This document shows positions 35,763 to 49,668 of a stretch of DNA of 64,000 nucleotides, piece after piece; the stretch's first letter is position 1; each line of letters starts with the position of its first letter. The stretch is from assembly GCA_964019155.1 (NCBI GenBank), contig OZ025241.1, positions 59,153,217 through 59,217,216 on the forward strand, read 5' to 3'. The DNA is from Osedax fenrisi. Lineage: Eukaryota > Annelida > Polychaeta > Sabellida > Siboglinidae. A program made the translations under genes and the position numbers. Under the pieces are notes generated by a model. That model made no database searches and was not told where the DNA came from. It was given only the letters and a program-made list of their open reading frames with translations.

Positions 35763-38700
35763 TATATATATATATATATACAAATGAATACAGAGAACAA
35801 TATTTTATAAATATATTATATAATAATTGTATAAATATCACATATTAAAAATATGTCATATTTGATATGTATATGTATATGATATACTACATATCATAAG
35901 TGTTGTTGTCTATATATCTGTGCATGTATATAATATATACATAATAGAAATAAATTAGCTCAATACAATGCATAGATCTTGTTAATTTGACTTTGTATAG
36001 ACCTATCTATGTACCTGTGCTTATGTCCAATTGTATGTGTTGTGATATCTCCCCTTAACAAATTAACTGTCATGTTTAATATGATTATTATATATAGTAA
36101 ATATACTATAAACATAAATATACTTATTCATAATATATATATATATATATATAAAATAAACCACTATTCATGATATTATTTATTAAAATACCATAGTATT
36201 GTTAATGCATCTTTACCAGCTATTACTGATTGTATAGTCACTACTAGTGCACATAAATCTAGGAAACACCTAAGTCAGTATTAATTAATAGTACATTATA
36301 CGCATTATATGGCTTTCTATTGCTTAATTGCTGCATTCTATTCAATCAATAATACATTATGCAATATATATAATATGTAATAACATTGTATGTAAGAGTA
36401 TGCATTCTCTTATATGTTGTGTATACATTCGCGTATATTAACCCACTATGCTCTGTACAGCATGGACAGTTGAACACAAGGACATATGGACAGACAGTCT
36501 ACTCAGTGTATCAACGACTGTCCATCTGACATGTCCAGCTGACCAGCTACACAAATCACCCACTAATAGTTCATTCTAATTAGGTGTTCGGCTCGTAGAG
36601 AATGAAATAGCACACTTTTAATGACATCTTTCAAACGGTATTCTTTCAAACATATTCTGAAACGCTTGTAGTTTATCGTCGGTTACCTACAAGAGTATGT
36701 CGATCTTTTAAACATTATGTACATTTTTCAAATATTTTACTATTATATATAGGAAATCAACTACAAATATGACTGGTATAACAATATTGTGCAATTGAAT
36801 AGTAAATTGACTATATTTGTAAATGTGAACATGGATTTATAATAATTTTAAATTTGATATTTTGTAATTTATATATAAATGTACAACAATGATGTATAGC
36901 CGATGTATTATACTTTTACAAAAGTGTGCCGATTTCAAAGTATGAAAACGTTTGTGAACACATAATTACTATATAAATACACCCCAAATCATATATATAT
37001 ATTAAAGTACAAATATCACATATATTTGCACTAATTAATATACTTGTATTATATGTTGTTTACTAATATTTTAACAAATATAATGCATGTGAGCTATAAC
37101 ATATTAAAGGAGTCAAAATACGAAATATATTGATATGCTTTGAAAGCATTGCTTTCTAATATATTAAAATACATTTATTAGTTAGTATTGTATTTCAAAA
37201 CAATATACAAAAATATCTGATATTTTATAAATTGGAAACAAATATTAAGGTTATATATAAAGGTTATATTATGGTTATAACATTTGACATTGTTTACTTT
37301 CTAATGTTTGCATAGCAATATTGATTCTATAAATAAATAATCATAATAATACATAATATTAATACAATAAATACACTAATAATACATAATAGTATGGATC
37401 ATGGTATGGATTACAGTATGATATAATATAGTATATGATATATTGTTAATGTTATGATCCGGCTTATGAATTATTAAATATATATAGTAAAAACTAGGGA
37501 ACAATTAATGTATAATATACAAATAAAGGTTTTTCAAATGATGTAAGATAAATGAAAAATGGAATGTAGTTAATAGTGTATATGTATAATTTATTAACAA
37601 ATTTAATAACATTAATTGACTATAATATATATTCCTATGAAATGTTATTTGTTTTGATAGTTGTCTTGAGGACCTCTTCTTATAATAATAATATATCATT
37701 CTTTACTATCACTATTTTTTATATATAAATTATATATTATTTTTTTAATGAGGGTAATTTAAACTTATGTATTTTTTTAGAAGTGAATAAACTTTTAGAA
37801 ACATGATATAATATTTTAATTTATACATTATACTAATCTATGCATATATACTACACATTTAAATAATTTATATTAAGGAAAAAATTGTTATATTTATATT
37901 AAGGAATACAAAAATTCTGAATTTTTGGTAGTGTAGAATTCATCAAATTAAAATAATGAGAAAATAGCTGTAGAAGTTAGGTGAAATATTTTGATTGTAT
38001 TATAAATTATAATTTATAATGGATATTAAGTTTTAATAGGGTTTAGTAGGGGTTATAAAATATCATTTATATCAACATGTTAATATTATTTATTAAATTA
38101 GACAATTTAGGTAATATGTTTGAATGAAATGATAAATAAATAATTGATACAAGGTATTTATTAGATACAAAAAATAATATTTTTTTTATAAATGGTAATT
38201 GTGAAGGAGGTACAACTTTTTCTAATAATTAATATTGTTTCTTAATTAGATTGAATTATTTGAACATGAAAAAGTATATTAATATAGATTGAATAAAATA
38301 TTATATGTAATTATTAAATATATACAAATCCAATAAATTTGAGAATCTAGATAACTTGGCAAGCTAAGTACTGAGATAGTTAACACAAGTGATTAGCTAA
38401 CATTGATAACTTCACTGGTTGCAATTACTGTAGCTGTATAGCAGTGAGAAATCCGCTTAGCCAACATTCACCAAGCTAATATATGTTGATGCGAGTCCCA
38501 TTCATAGTTGTCATGCTTTAGGATACCTGATTAGCATACATGGTTTAATCAACGATTGTGATTGGTCTAAATTTAGATATGCATTATTAGTGCATCACTA
38601 GATCCGCCTATACTGATAGATATAGTGTAGGACTCTAATATATTAGATTGCTTAGATAGCATATCCACCTGTCATATAATCAACGTCGCTTAATACTTTC

Positions 38701-39625
38701 TACTCTCACTTATACTATTCTCGATATACATGCTTACACTATCTAACCTCAGCTACACCTTCCCTAACTTCCAGGTCATGTGTACATGCTTACACTATCT
38801 AACCTCAGCTACACCTTCCCTAACTTGCAGGTCACCATGTACGCTGGTGATATACAGCATCCCTAACTCATCTGTACTACACATTTGCTTCTATTCAATA
38901 CACACGGATATCGTACAACCACTCATTACTAGATCAGACCAACACAGTCAACTACATAACAATATCTCCTTCTATTATATTTAATCTTCACCACCACTGA
39001 CAACCTTATCGGGATTTCACCTTGCTTTCAAATATTATAATATTTATCTAAAAATAGATACTTTTTATTAAAAACACATAATTATTAATAAGTAGATAGA
39101 AAATATTTTTCATAAATCCATAGATAGAAAAGAAATAAATTACATTTAAACATACGATAATTTTATGTAAAATCAAAGAAAAGGTTAATATTTAAATCAT
39201 TGAATAATATTAATAGTATGACCAGTGGTTATATTTATTAATTTGCTATTAATAGGTTAATATATCTTTTGTATCATTTAAAACTTATCTTTTAAATCAT
39301 ATAATAAATAGTACAGATATGCAATGTCAGATATTTTCATGTATTTTAATAACTAACAACAAATGAATACGATATATTTAATGTAATTTCTAGTATATAC
39401 CAAAGAGTCTGTGAAGTAAATATATTACATTATTTATGCAATGTATTAACTAGTTGACAATAATATCTCTAGTTATATACACTGATAATCCATCATATCA
39501 AATTACTTCATATGATAAAATAATCAATGTTACTATAAAAGTTGGTGAATATTGAAGATATTTATATAATTAATTCTATTATTGATTTTTTTTAATTTAA
39601 ATACAATCATTGATTTTATATGATG
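35763..39625. other. AT-rich non-coding stretch
   Basis: Less AT-biased unique patches at 36440-36700 (with GGACAGTTG/CAACGACTGTCC inverted pieces) and 38340-39010. No exon could be supported. Confidence 0.4.
38728..38838 (+). repeat. 56-bp tandem duplication
   Basis: ACATGCTTACACTATCTAAC followed by CTCAGCTACACCTTCCCTAA is repeated once with near identity (CTTCCAGG against CTTGCAGG). It lies in a relatively GC-balanced unique stretch (38340-39010) with no convincing exon. The 84-residue frame here is low-information. Confidence 0.85.
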
Positions 39626-42000
39626 ATGATGATGATGATATTCAGTTTATTAAGCACTAAAATAGGGTCATGTCCCCTTCATGAGACCCCCTCCGCTCGT
39701 GCGGGAAGAAAATAATAATACGATAATAATTTAATAATAATATACATTTAATTTAACAAGGACAACAATAATATGTTGGATGATTTAATGATTAGAGGTA
39801 GAGAGAAAAGAAGAAGTAAGATTTATAAATGTTTAATGGGATCTAATATAACGAATGGTAGGAGGGAGGGAATTCCATATTGCGGGACCGGAATATTTTT
39901 TAAAAGCTCTAGAATTTACGGAAGTTTTACTAGATTTCTGGGAGATAAGGAGAGGAGCATTTTGGTAACGAAGAGAAGTTAATATTGTACATTTTTTAAT
40001 TAGATCAGAGATATCTCTAGGAGTGAAAGAATATATTGATTATGAATAATAGATATTATACTTAATTTACATCTGAGGGAGAAGGGTAGCCATATACAAG
40101 ATGATTTTTGTGATTTTGTAGTTGAGTGATCCAAGCGTGTCATACAGTAAGTAGTACGTATTGTGAAACGGATAATCTGATTTAGTGGAGCAGTAGCTTT
40201 AGCAGATAGTAAATTCAGTAGTGAAGAACAATAGTCAATTTGGAAAAATACAAGAGCATTTATTAGAGTTTTGTAAGGTTTCTGGAAAGTGATATCCATA
40301 TTTTTTTATTTCTGAAGAGATGAAAGTTGGAGGATTTTGTAATGGATGATATGTGATTCTTAAATGATAATTTGTCATCAAATACTAATCTAGGTTTTTG
40401 GAGGAATGAGAAGGAGAAATAATCATGTTATTTAGAGTAAAGTTTGAAAAGGAAGTTTTAGAAGTAGATATGTTAAGTACAGTAGTCTTAGAGGAATTAA
40501 TTAGTAGTTTATTGGAGAGGAGCCATAATCTTATGGAGTTAACACACTCGATTAATTCAGAGTTAATGATATTATGAGAATTTATAGGGAAAAGGTTAGA
40601 CAGTTGAATATCATCAGAAAAAATATGGTAGTGTATATTTGGAAAGTTCTTAATTAGATCAGCAATAGGGTGGATATAAATAGAAAAGAAGGATGGACCT
40701 AGAACGGATCATTGGGGAATAGCATGATTAAGTGATTAAGTGGAGAAAAAGGAAAGTATGATTTGTCCATCATAATAGAGATATTGCGGTTAGTCAGATA
40801 TGAAGTAAACCATTTTAATGCTAAGCCAGATATACCCATCAAAGTAAGCCGCGAGATTAATATGTTTATTGTTGAGATTAATATGTTATGGTCCAGTGTA
40901 TCAAAAGCAGATGAGAGATCAAGTAGGATTAGCTGGCAACACGTGTTGCTATTTAAGGTAGATAATATTGTGTCAGTAATACGGAGGAGAACCGTTTCAG
41001 TCTAATGACCCTTATGAAAAGCGCTTTGAAATGGGTCGAAAAGATTATTTTTATTCATATGGGTAATAAGATGTTTGGAAATAATTCTTTCTAATATTTT
41101 ACTTGGGGATCAGTGAGGTAGGTACAGTAAGATTTCATGAGTAGGTCATTTACTTCATACAGTGAAAGGATAGTGAATATACTTAATGATTCAATAGGAT
41201 GGGTAATAGAGATGGTAGGATTGAGTATGTATGGAGTAGATGCGTAAATGATATTATTAGTGCTTACAATTTGATTTGCAAAGAATTTTTCAAAAAGAAA
41301 ACAGATGAAAATTTGATGTGTTTGGAAAATGGGGAGGTTTTAAAAATTTTTCATCTGGAGGAGAGATAATTTTATTTTCCATTTTAAGTAATTTGTGAGG
41401 ATCAGAGGAGATCAATGTTATCTTTTTGTTATAATAGATGGATTTTGAACGAGATCTAGTAGATTTGTAATTTTATATAGCTAGTGATAGAGCTAATTTT
41501 GTTTCAGTAGAAGGATTTTTAGAAATTTCTTTTCAAATTTGCAAACTCTCTTTTTGAAGATGAAAGGTTCTTGAGAGAATAAGGGAGAAAAACGGCTGAT
41601 AGATTACGATGAGATGTAGAGTTAAGCTAGGAAGATTGAGTATCAGAGAAAGAAAATCACTACATGAAAATAGAAGGAATGAAATGGATGGAGAGAAGTT
41701 AAAATCATTACGTATAATAAATCATACCCCACCACCATGGCCCGATTGTTGTAGAGCTAGATAGAAGGTATATCCAATGTCCAAGATGGAGTCAAATATG
41801 TCAGAGTCATCATTAGAAATCCAGATCTCACTCAATATAATACATTTTTTTTAATTTAAGGTATGGGAACAGAATGGATATATTTATTCATAAGGAGCAA
41901 ATATTGATCAAGGCTATATTGGAGGCTAGTCAGGCTTGAGAGGATGAATTATTTATAAGTGATTTCCTATGGTGATCAAAATAATCAAATCATTTTGTTA
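39626..42000 (-). pseudogene. CR1/L2-like LINE (endonuclease and RT), decayed
   Basis: Read on the minus strand from about 42000 down. An endonuclease remnant contains GYTFYLALQQSGHGGGV (41770-41712). RT motifs follow: ILLDLSSAFDTLDHNILI (around 40930-40875, motif A) and HIFSDDIQLS (around 40630-40600, motif C with FSDD replacing FADD). The thumb/C-terminal region has IDYCSSLLNLLSAKATAPL (about 40240-40180), and IRTTYCMTRLDHST and WLPFSLRCKLSIISIIH follow. Stops and frameshifts are scattered through it. The 3' end carries AATAAACTGAATATC and then an (ATC)n tail (39626-39645). The clade assignment is by motif recognition. Confidence 0.82.
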
Positions 42001-42202
42001 GATTAGATTCAGGGATGTGAAAAGGGGGATATGAAAGAGGATTATTATATTTTTATATATATATATAACGTAAAAAGGTGGAAATACTAGTCTTCAAATT
42101 ATTGAGATATACTAATTTGTATAAGTAAAATATATTTCTTTCAGGTGCAAATCTCTGTATATCCTATGTAATATATAGTGTATAATATACACTGTATATA
42201 TA

Positions 42203-42252
<50 letters not shown>

Positions 42253-42253
42253 A

Positions 42254-42542
42254 CTGCCTGTGTGGCTCAGTAGCTAAGGTGTCAGACACACAAGCAGTAG
42301 GACACGAGTTCGACCCTCGTCCGGACCATTAATTAATTTTATAAAATGGGTCTTAAAATATTATTTAGAAGTGATCTTATATAACTGTGTATAAATAAAT
42401 GATCTGCTCTCGTTAAAACCATGGATGCCTTAACATGAGAGCGGCTTCGAAGGGACATTAGAGCCTAATATGGTTATAAGTGAAAACTTCATCTAAGTTC
42501 CTGGATGGGATGAAAGGACTCCACCAAATAAAAATAACAATA
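42254..42542 (+). mobile_element. tRNA-derived SINE, copy 3
   Basis: Full-length plus-strand copy. The A box TGGCTCAGTAG is at 42263-42273, the B box GAGTTCGACCC at 42306-42316, and CGTCCGGACC follows. The body and an AAAAATAACAATAG tail complete it. Its 5' head directly follows the (AT)n tract 42207-42250. Confidence 0.9.
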
Positions 42543-43274
42543 GTACACTATAACTTTGATAGTTTCTAAGTGGGGATATAACAATTGGTTACACTAATTA
42601 AAAATTAAATCTACATATGAAGATAACAATAACAATATATTATATAATAATGAATGTAATACTATTGTATAACTGTATAAGGTAGATACACACACAGTAG
42701 CAGGATGGTAATATAAAGTAAGTGACTTAGGTTATTGGAATATACATGTATAATATACATTGTATATATATATTATATATAAGAATAAAATATGATAATA
42801 TTTCCTTAAATATTCCAGGGTATAATAAAGGTAGATAGTAGAGGTGTTCAGAATTTATTTATCTCATATTTCTCTTATTTAGTCATGTTGGGGGATACAA
42901 ATTAAGTAATCAAATAAATATAACTATAAATAAAGAGATTTTGTGAGATTTCATACTATTCCTACTTTCATTTATTATTATTTTTTATTTTATTTATCTA
43001 CATTTTTTATTTTATTTAAATCATATTCTACAAAAGCTTATATTACATAATAAGTGATTCATATAATGTACTTAATATGTATTATCCTTGTCATTGATCT
43101 TTAAGAAAGTGTAACAGGTAAACAACTAGATAAATATAATGTAATAAGCTTCTGCAGTTACCTTGATCATGCCTACATTCTCATATTATTATCATCATTT
43201 ATATATTATAATAATATAATATAATCTCAAATATATTATGGTATCCAATTATGCTCATATTACTATCAACTATA

Positions 43275-43278
<4 letters not shown>

Positions 43279-43351
<73 letters not shown>
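43279..43351. repeat. Long (AT)n tract
   Basis: An AT run of about 73 bases bounded by inverted TTAATA/TATTAA. Confidence 0.95.
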
Positions 43352-43358
<7 letters not shown>

Positions 43359-43504
43359 CATATGTGACATCACAATATAATTCTAAATATATCGTTATGT
43401 GTTATACTCGGTCAGCACACAACCTGTAGTCGTATCATAGGTGTGAGTATGTGTGTGTATGTGTATAATTATATGTGTGTGTGTGTATGTATCCTGATAT
43501 ATGT

Positions 43505-43547
43505 TAAGCATAGAGCTAGAGAGAAATTCTCTCTAGTTCTATGCTGT
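43505..43547. repeat. AGAGCTAGAGAGA palindrome, copy 2
   Basis: GCATAGAGCTAGAGAGAA pairs with TTCTCTCTAGTTCTATGC (one mismatch, G-T-type). Same core as 27191-27239, about 16 kb away. Confidence 0.7.
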
Positions 43548-44000
43548 TAATAAAAGTGACAATACTATAACGATATAAACGAAGTGTTTTGATATAACTA
43601 TACCTATAATACGTGTAGGTACGACTACTGCATGCACTGTACGCGTGTACGCTACACAGGACACGAGTCACCAGCACAGAACAATAGCTGCAGCTCCATT
43701 GCATAACAATACCCTAACAATAGCACGTGCGACATGTTCTACAGTCCCGTAGATATCGCCTAGATATAATCGTCATCAATAATGTACGATTAATTGTTTC
43801 GTGACGAGTGCATGTCTGCATTATATTTTAATAATAGGTAGCTGCTATTTCGTTGTACATCGGATACATCTACAGATAACCTATATTTATACATCGCAGA
43901 ATGATAAATTACATTTTTAAATATAATTACGATACGTAATTTTCCTATATATCATCTCCATGACTCACTACCTCGTAATATGGCGCAATACCTTGTATTG

Positions 44001-44048
44001 TTACGTAATACATTAGTATGTGTCGTAATACATTATAATATTACGTCA
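44001..44048. promoter_or_regulatory. bZIP-type sites near the 44 kb island
   Basis: TTACGTAA (44001-44008) is a perfect D-box/PAR-bZIP palindrome and TTACGTCA (44041-44048) is a CRE/D-box hybrid. Between them are further CGTAATA copies (44023-44030). They lie about 220 bp upstream of the GC-rich island. They are visible as exact motifs, but function is unproven. Confidence 0.35.
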
Positions 44049-44220
44049 TAATTGTATGACCTACTACAATCTATATATTTTTTATTAAACTTGGACATTT
44101 AAACGTAATAAATAAATAATTATTTATAATTTTACTTATTGATCTATTTATATATATGTGTGTGTATATATATATATGTGATGTAGGTGTACGACATTAC
44201 GTTTATTTAAACACACGTCT

Positions 44221-44484
44221 AGCAGGCGTTAACACACACCATCACGATTAATGTGATTATATAACAATATATAACGCATGGGCGGCGCTCGCGAAATCCC
44301 GTCCATCATGTAATAGTGGCGTGCGTTGCGCGGCCCCGCCCCCATACGCGCGCACGCTTGCACCGACACACGCATCGCTATCATCATCATCATCATCATC
44401 ACCACCACCACCGCAATCTCTACTAGCAGAGCAGTGCATCGCTTTCCTTTGATATATACTAGGCAGCAGCCGATCTACTACCAG
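44221..44484 (+). promoter_or_regulatory. GC-rich island with candidate non-coding first exon
   Basis: The strongest GC-rich patch of the middle window. It has TATATAAC-like boxes (44256-44275), GGGCGG (44280-44285), the GC box CCCCGCCCCC (44334-44343), a run of ATC repeats followed by ACC repeats (44391-44411), and then a unique stretch ending CTACCAG|GTAACGTGT with a consensus-like splice donor at 44485. No convincing ORF crosses it, because the short frames are simple-repeat peptides. It could be a distal promoter and 5'UTR exon of the rabphilin gene, 12.6 kb upstream of its ATG, or of an unseen gene. The link is inference. Confidence 0.4.
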
Positions 44485-45232
44485 GTAACGTGTATGTGTG
44501 ACACAACCGTGTATTTCCTATTCATCGCATCACACTCGCGCGCTAGGTAATAATCACTCTCTTGTAATCATATTATAACGTAGTGTATATTGTAATGTTA
44601 TATATTATAAGTATGGAGAGATAACATCTATTTATTTATTTAAGTTGCATTGGTATTTCATATTGATATTAATATTATTATAATTTAACCTTATAATATT
44701 AAAAAAATACTGACAAATAATGATACAAAAAATGTATATATATATATATAATTATATATTATTGACTGAATTTAAGATATACTAATATAATTATATATTA
44801 TGTTATTATTGTAATAATATACAGCATGCTTTACTTTATTTTATCCATTGCAATTTGGTTTTGAATTAATACATTCTAGAGCTTATATTCTGATGTATTG
44901 ATTGATAGTAGATACAAATATTGATTGATTCGTGTCAATTGGTATTATAAATAATTTATTAAACATTATTTCTATACTTATTTAACTAATATATTACATT
45001 TACATACATAATATAGAAAACATTTGTAATTTTAAAATTTTAGTTGTGTCAAATTATTTAAAGTATGGGAAGTTGTTAGTTTTTTTTTACTGTTTTTACT
45101 ATTAATTATTTATTGTTATCAATAATATAATTGTATTAATAAATTAATAAATCTATTTTATATATATATATATATATAATCTATATATCAATATGTTTGT
45201 TCACCCATAGCTATAATTTATGATCTAATTAA

Positions 45233-45585
45233 AAAACGTAAAATATTACCCTCTCTTCATTACCAAATCTCCTTATCTACCAAAACTCTAGTCAAAATTC
45301 CTTAAATTATAGAGCTTTTAAATATTCCGGTCCCACCGTATGGAATTCCCTAACATACGATCTATTAGATCCCACAAAAGATTAATAAATCTTACTTCTT
45401 TTTCTTTTCTCTCTACGTCTAATCATTATATAATTCAACTTATTATTTTTGTTTCGTGTTTACTTCAACGTATTATTATTTTCTAATTATTATCATATTA
45501 TTATATTATTATTATTTTCTTCCCTCACGAGCAATATGACATGACCCTATTTTAGTTCCTAATAAACAATATATCATCATTTATA
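45233..45585 (+). mobile_element. CR1/L2-like LINE 3' tail, second copy
   Basis: The same family as 39626-42000 but in the plus orientation. TATTCCGGTCCC and GGAATTCCCT match the reverse complement of 39850-39910. The 3' region repeats CATGACCCTATTTTAGT, then AATAAACAATATATCATCAT in place of AATAAACTGAATATCATCAT. It is heavily 5'-truncated, as is usual for LINE insertions. Confidence 0.8.
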
Positions 45586-45972
45586 TATAGATATTTTCTC
45601 TATTTCTAAATATGTTATTAATAACTAAAAGTATAATAATGTATAATCTAATGAGAAATAGCTATACTAACCTGTACTGATACAGGTAACAACCTAGTAT
45701 CTTAAGGGTATGCTAGTGTTTTGAAAAAAACAGTAAACAAAAATTAATTGAAATATGTAATATTTGAGATGTTATTATACTCACATTACAAAATTAGAGC
45801 TCAAAACGATTAAGAAGTATACAAATAAAGGTTTTATAACACAACCTATTTTTGAGACTAAATAACGATAAATAATATCTAAAAATACTGCAAAAATACG
45901 TTTATATAAAGTTATTTTACAGAATTATTATTTTTGTATCTAATATAATATTTTGGATTACTATTACTATCA

Positions 45973-46007
<35 letters not shown>

Positions 46008-46812
46008 TATTGTGGATTACTATAATATACATATCAATTTTTGATTACTATAACATATATATAATATACATATATTGTGTATTATTAATATAACTATGTA
46101 AAATACATATACATACATTATATACATATAATATGTGTATAATAAACATACAAACACATAATATAATCTTTTTTTTCAAATAAGCTCTATATTTTAATAA
46201 CAAATAAATGTAATTTTCAAACTTGATTACTCAGAATAATTATTTTAGTATAATTTTATTCTTAAAAAATTCAATAACTATGTAAATAATGCTCAAATAT
46301 TGATGACATTTTCAGAATATATTAATAATTATGTGTTTATTGACTGAATAGATGATCATACAATTATTTTTATTATTTCATATATAAAATATAATTTAAA
46401 AAAAATAAATAGTAAACTACATTTTTACCATTATTAAATTAGTTGTATTTCAAAAAATATATAATATTTTCTCATTATGCTATATCAAACTATACAAAGT
46501 AGTCATCCCTTCAATATGCATTTCACAGAATTGTAATATCTTAAGAATTTTTATACTTATTGACAAATAACAAAATATAAAAATTCCTACCTTTTTACAT
46601 TGAATTTTAAAAAAATGTCAAAAAAGCGTAACCCCTTAAAATCTCGTAATACTTATTGAAGGCTTGTAATACATACCTGCTTGATATCATATTAATATGT
46701 AGTTCATTTATTACTAAATAACATTAACCTGTACTTAAATTGTGATTTTAATTATTAAAAACTAAGTCATATATTTTGTTTAATTGCTATAGCATTAGTT
46801 TCTCATTACATA

Positions 46813-46815
<3 letters not shown>

Positions 46816-46860
<45 letters not shown>
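46816..46860. repeat. (AT)n tract
   Basis: A pure AT run 24 bp before the hAT MITE. Confidence 0.95.
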
Positions 46861-46863
<3 letters not shown>

Positions 46864-46884
46864 GAATGTATGAATTGTCTAGAG

Positions 46885-47115
46885 CAGTGGTTCCCAACCT
46901 TTTTTCATCATGACCCTTTTTTGATAATTATTACCTTAAAAATATACCCATGTCTCAATACAAAATTTATTTTTTTATTTTTTTATTATAAATCTTTAAT
47001 ATGTTAAATTTTTAAACTGTAATAATACTTAAGCATTTTTTCTATAAATTAAATTTTTTTTTTTAGAAATATGAAATATGACCCAAACAAAAATTCCATA
47101 GGTTGGGAACCACAG
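46885..47115. mobile_element. Short non-autonomous hAT element (MITE)
   Basis: The left terminus CAGTGGTTCCCAACC is mirrored by GGTTGGGAACCAC at the right end. Flanking 8-bp duplications GTCTAGAG (46877-46884) and ATCTAGAG (47116-47123) differ by one base. The terminal sequence is that of Charlie-type hAT MITEs known across animals. The 231-bp interior is T-rich and non-coding. Confidence 0.88.
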
Positions 47116-47637
47116 ATCTAGAGTCTTAGCAGTAAGTAAGTTTTAAATATTTATATATAAATGATATATATTCTACATTTTGGGAAATCCGATTTTAAAA
47201 GTAATAATATCTTATATACATATCTCATATCTCACTGCAATTCTATTTAATCGACAACAGTGATAGAACTAACTAAACTCTACATATGCCTACATATCTA
47301 ATTATTATCATAGATATAGTGTTTAATTCAAAATATTCACTTTATTTTATCAATAATATTCAATAACAATGTTTATAATTTAGTTGTAGGAGTATTATCT
47401 AGTCATGTGATTATAATGATTGTTTCAATTTAAAATGTATAAACCTTCTATAATCTTAGTAAGTAAGGCTTTTCTTTACAATAGACACTAGATAATAATG
47501 TTTATTATCTTAATTATATCTTAAAATACTCTCATAAATAACTATAATATTACTTTTCCTAAACACATTGCAGATCTTACTTTACTTTACATTTTGTAAT
47601 AATACTATAGACATATATTTGTATTATTATTTTATTT

Positions 47638-47830
47638 TAGTAGAGTCCTTTCATCCAGGAACTTAGATGAAGTTTTCACTTATAAAAAGATGGCTCTAAT
47701 GTCCATTCGAAGTCGTTATTAAGGCATCCATGGTTTTAACAAGAGCCGATCATTTATTTATACACAACTATATAAGATCACTTCTAAATATTATTTAAAA
47801 AACCTATTTTAATGGTACGGATGGGGCGAA
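47638..47830 (-). mobile_element. tRNA-derived SINE, copy 4 (5'-truncated)
   Basis: Contains the body and tail side (GAGTCCTTTCATCC...), but the tRNA-like head stops in the B-box neighbourhood at GGTACGGATGGGGC and the A box is missing. Confidence 0.82.
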
Positions 47831-49629
47831 AATCAACAAATTTTTGTTTAATGCATTTCTTATTTTCAACTGTTTTATATGATATTATGTATAGAGAATA
47901 ATAATATATAAAGAATAATAATAAACATTAATTAAAATAGTAATAAATTGAAAATATTGATATTGCTTTTGAATATTAATTATGATATAATACTGAGAAT
48001 GATTTCATGCGAATTTGTATGTCTATAAATGCTTTTTACTGATATTTTATAGGTCATATCATTATGGATTTATACTATGAAAATATATAACCTTTTCATT
48101 TCTGTTATTGATACTGTTATAAATATATCTATAAATAATCTCGGATCTAGATATATTATTTTTGAATAATAAATATACACAAACTATAATATGAATAACA
48201 TATTTGTAATGATATTATTTTAATTTTAATGATATTATTTTAACCATACATTTTAATTATATTATTTTAAATTATCATTATAATTTATATCAGATATTAT
48301 TTTATGTATTATCTATTTTTATGTTTTCTTATTTTTATGTTTTTTTTATCTATTTTTATTGTGCCACTTAAAAAATACTTAAATACTTAGTTTTAATATA
48401 AATTAATAAAAAAGTATGTATACAAGTTTATAAAATGTGACTATTTACATTATATATATATTTATACAGACTCTTGATATATTAAATATGATATTAATAT
48501 TATATAATCATAATTCTATAGAATTTTTACAAATTCTAGTTTGGTTATTTACCTATGTAAGATTAATTCAATATCTCAGAAATTCAATATAGCATACATA
48601 TTTCTTATTCCCTTAAATTCTGAGATAGCCAGAATTAAAATTCATTAAATAATGTCATTCATTAATTATCATATAAATCTGGATGCTGATAATGAGGAGC
48701 TGGCTAATAAGTCAAATAAACAAGTATAGAAATTTTAATTATATTTATATAAAATCAATTATTTATAATATTTCATTATATATATAATTACTTATAAATA
48801 ATATTGATTATAATATATTACTAGTTAATCTATTATACAGTTCAGTTCTTGTAAACTGAAATAATTATAATTAAATTCAAAATAATTATATATTATATAT
48901 TTTATAACATTTACAATATTATAGGAACATGAAAGGATAGGAATTAGATTTCATAATTGAAGTTAGTTTTACCTATACATATTTTAATTTATATATTACA
49001 TACTAATTGATAATTAATATTGTACTTTCATAATTAATAATTTTTAATATTATTGGTAGTTTGTATTTTGTTCATATAAACTTTATGTACTTTAAATATT
49101 TCAAATAAATTACAGGTGATATATGTATTATATTTACTTTATATTCATGTATTTAGTATACTTAATATATATAATACGAATCTTGTTATACAAATCTTTG
49201 GTATAGTATAGTCAAAGATTTTGCAAAGCAAAGGTGGTTCAATCTAAGCTATGTAATTATGTTAATATAGTTCTCATATAAACCACCATATGGATACACT
49301 TATATTATTATAAGTTATATTTACTCTTAATAAATCATAAGGTAACTAATATAATTATCAGAATAATCTAATTTTGATATTATAATAGATATATGAATTA
49401 TATTTAAAAAATATATTTTCAATTTACGACATTTTCACAGTATTTACAGTTGACATGTAAATAACAATGACTAAATCGATCTACTTTTTATATCTTCAAA
49501 TGATATTTTTACGGAACACTTACTTTTTGATATTAACCGAATATTTATATATATATTAATTTAAGTTATATTTGTTGTCGAATTTATATTTAAATATATA
49601 ATATATTAATATAATGTATATATTATATC

Positions 49630-49668
<39 letters not shown>

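Larger units (their letters stand above)
42543..44000. other. Intergenic stretch before the 44 kb island
   Basis: (AT)n tract, palindrome copy 2, and a CpG-containing patch at 43610-43900 without an identifiable exon. Confidence 0.4.

Noticed and set aside
38730..38984. 84-residue plus-strand frame
   Set aside because: Built on a 56-bp tandem duplication. No recognisable domain.
39773..41005. Plus-strand frames at 39773 and 40763
   Set aside because: Antisense to the minus-strand CR1/L2-like LINE, whose RT motifs are clear.
42254..42330. tRNA gene candidate (A and B boxes present)
   Set aside because: The same tRNA-like head occurs in at least four copies, each with a shared non-tRNA body and AACAATA tail. 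It is a SINE.
44229..44550. Three overlapping frames of 60-74 residues
   Set aside because: Encoded by ATC/ACC triplet repeats and GC-rich island sequence. No conserved peptide.
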